From Rhodobacterales bacterium (GTDB taxonomy: Bacteria; Pseudomonadota; Alphaproteobacteria; Rhodobacterales; Rhodobacteraceae), in contig JAAFIJ010000137.1 in the NCBI GenBank assembly GCA_013298675.1, forward strand, positions 1 to 7,300: a stretch of DNA of 7,300 nucleotides. Direction: 5' to 3'. The notes below the pieces were generated by a model, which was not told the DNA's origin, did no database searches, and saw nothing but the letters and a program-made list of their open reading frames with translations. The first letter of the stretch is position 1. The number at the start of each line of letters is the position of its first letter. Positions 4,525 to 7,300 of the stretch are shown in pieces. Both the position numbers and the translations under genes were made by a program.

Positions 4525-7300
4525 ATGAACTTTTCAGCCTGGGCAATTCGAAATCCCGTCGCACCCATCCTTGCCTTCTTTTTGTTGATGGTGCTTGGAT
4601 ATCAATCCTTTATGGCCCTGCCCATCACGCGTTTTCCCAACATTGACGTGCCTGTCGTGGCAGTAAGCGTCGTTCAACCCGGTGCAGCCCCCGCCGAAAT
4701 GGAAGGCCAGGTTACCAAAGAAATCGAGGATGCCGTCTCTGGCATCACCGGGGTCAAGAACGTCACCTCTAATGTATCCGATGGGATGTCGACGACCGCA
4801 ATTGAATTCCGCATGGAGATTCCCACCGACAAAGCGGTGCAAGATGTCAAGGACGCCATCGACCGGGTTCGTGGCAACCTGCCCTCTTCGATAGAAGCGC
4901 CCGTTGTCACCAAGATCGACATCGAAGGCAACGCGATCATGACCTTTGCCGTATCCTCACCCGATATGACCTTGGCAGAAACCTCATGGTTTGTAGATGA
5001 CACGATTGTGCGCGCGCTGCAGGGCCGCGCCGGTGTGGGGCGCGTCGATCGCTACGGCGGTGCTGACCGCGAGATCAGGATTGAACTCGATCCGGTCAAA
5101 CTGGACAGCTACGGCGTTACTGCCTCTTCGGTCAGCAGCCAGTTGAACCTGACCAACGCAAACGCCGGTGCCGGGCGCGCAGAAATCGGGGCGGCCGAAC
5201 AGGCGATCCGCACGTTGGGTGATGCACAAACGGTTGAAAGGCTGGCCCAAACGCCCATTGCCCTGCCGTCAGGGCGCCATGTGCGGCTTGCCGATCTTGG
5301 ACAAGTGTTGGACGGTTATGAAGAACTTCGGTCGTTCACGCGTCTAAACGGCAACCAAGTGGTGGCCTTTTCGGTGTTCAAGGCCAAAGGCGCGTCAGAG
5401 GTGACCGTCGCTGAAACCGTGAACAAGGCCCTAACTGAGGTGCGTGCGCAAAACCCATCCGTCGCCGTAACTTTGATCGATGAGACTGTTTTTTACACCT
5501 ATGGAAACTACGAATCCGCGCTGCATACTTTGCTTGAGGGGTCGATCCTTGCGGTGCTTGTGGTGCTTGCATTCTTGCGCAATTGGCGCGCCACCCTGAT
5601 TACTGCCATAGCCCTTCCCCTGTCCGCAGTTCCCACGTTTTGGGTGATGGATATTCTTGGCTTTTCGCTTAACCTTGTGTCGTTTCTGGCAATTACCCTT
5701 GCCACCGGCATTTTGGTTGATGATGCGATTGTTGAAATTGAAAACATCGCGCGCCATATTCGGATGGGCAAGACACCTTACCGCGCTGCGATTGAGGCGG
5801 CCGATGAAATTGGTCTGGCTGTGATTGCCACCACCTTTACCATCATCGCGGTCTTTATGCCGGTGTCATTCATGGGTGGCATCCCGGGCCAATACTTCCG
5901 ACAGTTTGGCCTGACTGTGGCCATCGCAGTTGCCTTTTCACTTTTGGTCGCACGCCTCATCACACCGATGATGGCCGCATACCTGATGTCAACAAAAGAC
6001 GGCCAAGCCGGCCACGTGGAAGGCGCGGGCGATGGGCCTGTCATGTCAGCATATTTGCGGTTTGTGGAGTTTACCACGCACAGCCGTATTCCGCTGCCAT
6101 TGATCAAATGGCGTCTGCCGAGCTACTACATCACTATGGTTTCTGCGATCGTCGTGTTGATCATATCGATGTACTTCATGTTGCAAGTTCCGGGCAGTTT
6201 TCTTCCTCCCGAAGATGTCAGCCGCGTTTCGGTGTCGGTTGAACTTCCCCCAGGATCTACATTGGACGAGACAGACAAGACGACCAAAGCGATTGCCGAA
6301 AAGATCAAGGACATTGAAGGCGTCAAGGATGTGCTGGTCCTTGGCGGCGCGTCCCCCAAGGGCGATCTAGACATTCGCCGTGCGACAGTCACCGTGTTGC
6401 TTGATCGTCTTGATCACGGATTACTGCTGAAACTTTCAGAAAGCGGACAGAAAATACCCGTACTGGGTATGCTTGTCCCAAAGCTGGAAAATAAAGGCCG
6501 CACTGTCCCACAAAATGAAATTGAGGCCGAAATTTTCAAACGGATCGTCAATATTCCTGATGTCCGTGCCTTTAAACTGAACGATCGCGGCGACCGTGAT
6601 CTGTCCTACTCCGTCCTTGCCAAGAATGAGACGGATTTGAACTCTGCCATCGCAACCTTGGAATCTGCCCTGCGCGGTGACCCCTTGTTGACCGGCGTGA
6701 CATCCGAAGGTGCCCTGCCCCGGCCAGAGGTTCAGATTACCCCGCGCGCCGAAGAAGCAGCGCGTTTGGGTGTCACCAGCCAACAAATCGCGCAAGTGAT
6801 CCGGGTGGCCACCATCGGTGACATGGATGCAGCCCTTGCAAACCTTTCCATCGATAACCGGCTTATCCCGGTGCGGGTAAAGTTGGCAAATACCTACCGA
6901 GAGGATATCAACCGCATTTCATCCCTAAAGATAACGACCGCCAGCGGTAAATTGGTGCCCCTTTCTGCCGTGGCGGATATTGTCATCGGCGAAGGACCCG
7001 CGACGGTGAAACGATTGAACAGAGAGCGTCAGGCGACAATCGGCGCAAGTCTGCCCTTGGGTGTCGCTCTTGGCACGGCCAAAGAACGCTTTAACGAGAT
7101 TGTTGCGGCGACCAAGATACCAGTGGGTGTCACAGTCAAAGAATCCGGCGACGCCGAGGTTCAGGCGGAACTGTTTTCGTCATTTGGCAAGGCGATGTTG
7201 CTGGGGCTTCTGTTGGTGCTCAGCGTGCTGATCTTGTTGTTCAAATCGGTTATCCAGCCATTTACCATTCTTCTATCTTTGCCCCTCGCGATCGGTGGCG
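4525..7300 (+). CDS. RND multidrug efflux pump, inner-membrane permease subunit (3'-truncated by window)
   Basis: The reading frame stays open from the ATG to the window edge, giving 925 residues of a protein normally about 1,020-1,050 long (AcrB/HAE-1 type). It would export hydrophobic or amphiphilic compounds by proton antiport, as a trimer docked to the adaptor. Visible parts in order: TM1 (about 11-31, after FSAWAIRNPV), first porter loop (about 32-330), TM2 (337-351), TM3 (356-376), TM4 (383-403), TM5 (432-450), TM6 (462-482), TM7 (535-555), second porter loop (about 556-885), TM8 (888-906) and the start of TM9. TM4 carries GILVDDAIVEIEN with Asp399 and Asp400, matching the AcrB proton-relay pair Asp407/Asp408; this pair favours the HAE class over heavy-metal pumps. 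VSFMGGIPGQ (447-456) is also typical. The relay Lys of TM10 lies beyond the edge. The second porter loop has a hydrophobic stretch at about 630-662 that AcrB lacks. Subfamily and substrate are unknown. Confidence 0.95.
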   Translation, partial: MNFSAWAIRNPVAPILAFFLLMVLGYQSFMALPITRFPNIDVPVVAVSVVQPGAAPAEMEGQVTKEIEDAVSGITGVKNVTSNVSDGMSTTAIEFRMEIPTDKAVQDVKDAIDRVRGNLPSSIEAPVVTKIDIEGNAIMTFAVSSPDMTLAETSWFVDDTIVRALQGRAGVGRVDRYGGADREIRIELDPVKLDSYGVTASSVSSQLNLTNANAGAGRAEIGAAEQAIRTLGDAQTVERLAQTPIALPSGRHVRLADLGQVLDGYEELRSFTRLNGNQVVAFSVFKAKGASEVTVAETVNKALTEVRAQNPSVAVTLIDETVFYTYGNYESALHTLLEGSILAVLVVLAFLRNWRATLITAIALPLSAVPTFWVMDILGFSLNLVSFLAITLATGILVDDAIVEIENIARHIRMGKTPYRAAIEAADEIGLAVIATTFTIIAVFMPVSFMGGIPGQYFRQFGLTVAIAVAFSLLVARLITPMMAAYLMSTKDGQAGHVEGAGDGPVMSAYLRFVEFTTHSRIPLPLIKWRLPSYYITMVSAIVVLIISMYFMLQVPGSFLPPEDVSRVSVSVELPPGSTLDETDKTTKAIAEKIKDIEGVKDVLVLGGASPKGDLDIRRATVTVLLDRLDHGLLLKLSESGQKIPVLGMLVPKLENKGRTVPQNEIEAEIFKRIVNIPDVRAFKLNDRGDRDLSYSVLAKNETDLNSAIATLESALRGDPLLTGVTSEGALPRPEVQITPRAEEAARLGVTSQQIAQVIRVATIGDMDAALANLSIDNRLIPVRVKLANTYREDINRISSLKITTASGKLVPLSAVADIVIGEGPATVKRLNRERQATIGASLPLGVALGTAKERFNEIVAATKIPVGVTVKESGDAEVQAELFSSFGKAMLLGLLLVLSVLILLFKSVIQPFTILLSLPLAIGG

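Noticed and set aside
6408..6520. A possible frameshift in the RND gene, because similarity to AcrB seems to drop here.
   Set aside because: The same frame is open throughout and typical RND porter sequence resumes in that frame on both sides. An insertion is the simpler reading.

Overview
The window reads as an ordinary stretch of an alphaproteobacterial chromosome, most likely Rhodobacterales (Roseobacter group). I base this on moderate-to-high GC, the fabF-mltG gene pair, and how closely the MltG and RND-pump sequences resemble Rhodobacteraceae proteins as I remember them. No database search was run, so the taxon is an inference.

Layout: two operons diverge from an intergenic region at 2505-2693. 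Leftward on the minus strand is a housekeeping pair: fabF (beta-ketoacyl-ACP synthase II, 1242-2504) followed by mltG (endolytic murein transglycosylase, 55-1242). The fabF stop and the mltG start overlap by one base (TGATG). Positions 1-54 lie past mltG; I see no gene or terminator there.

Rightward on the plus strand is a drug-efflux cassette: a TetR-family regulator (best start 2694, end 3326), a periplasmic adaptor of the HlyD/AcrA type (3329-4513), and a large RND inner-membrane pump of the hydrophobe/amphiphile type (4525 to beyond the window edge, first 925 residues visible). Gaps of 2 and 11 bases indicate one transcript. No outer-membrane channel gene is visible.

The most informative non-coding element is a perfect 20-bp palindrome at 2664-2683, sitting on the likely -10/+1 region of the efflux promoter. 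It is the obvious candidate operator for the TetR regulator, giving autorepression and control of the pump by ligand release. It also shows that the longest possible TetR reading frame, starting at 2664, is probably over-extended. A second imperfect inverted repeat and a partial operator half-site lie between the two divergent promoters.

I found no mobile element, RNA gene, CRISPR array or previously undescribed system. The second-look items are the operator architecture, the efflux cassette sitting where acpP would be expected next to fabF, and lineage-type insertions in MltG and the RND pump.
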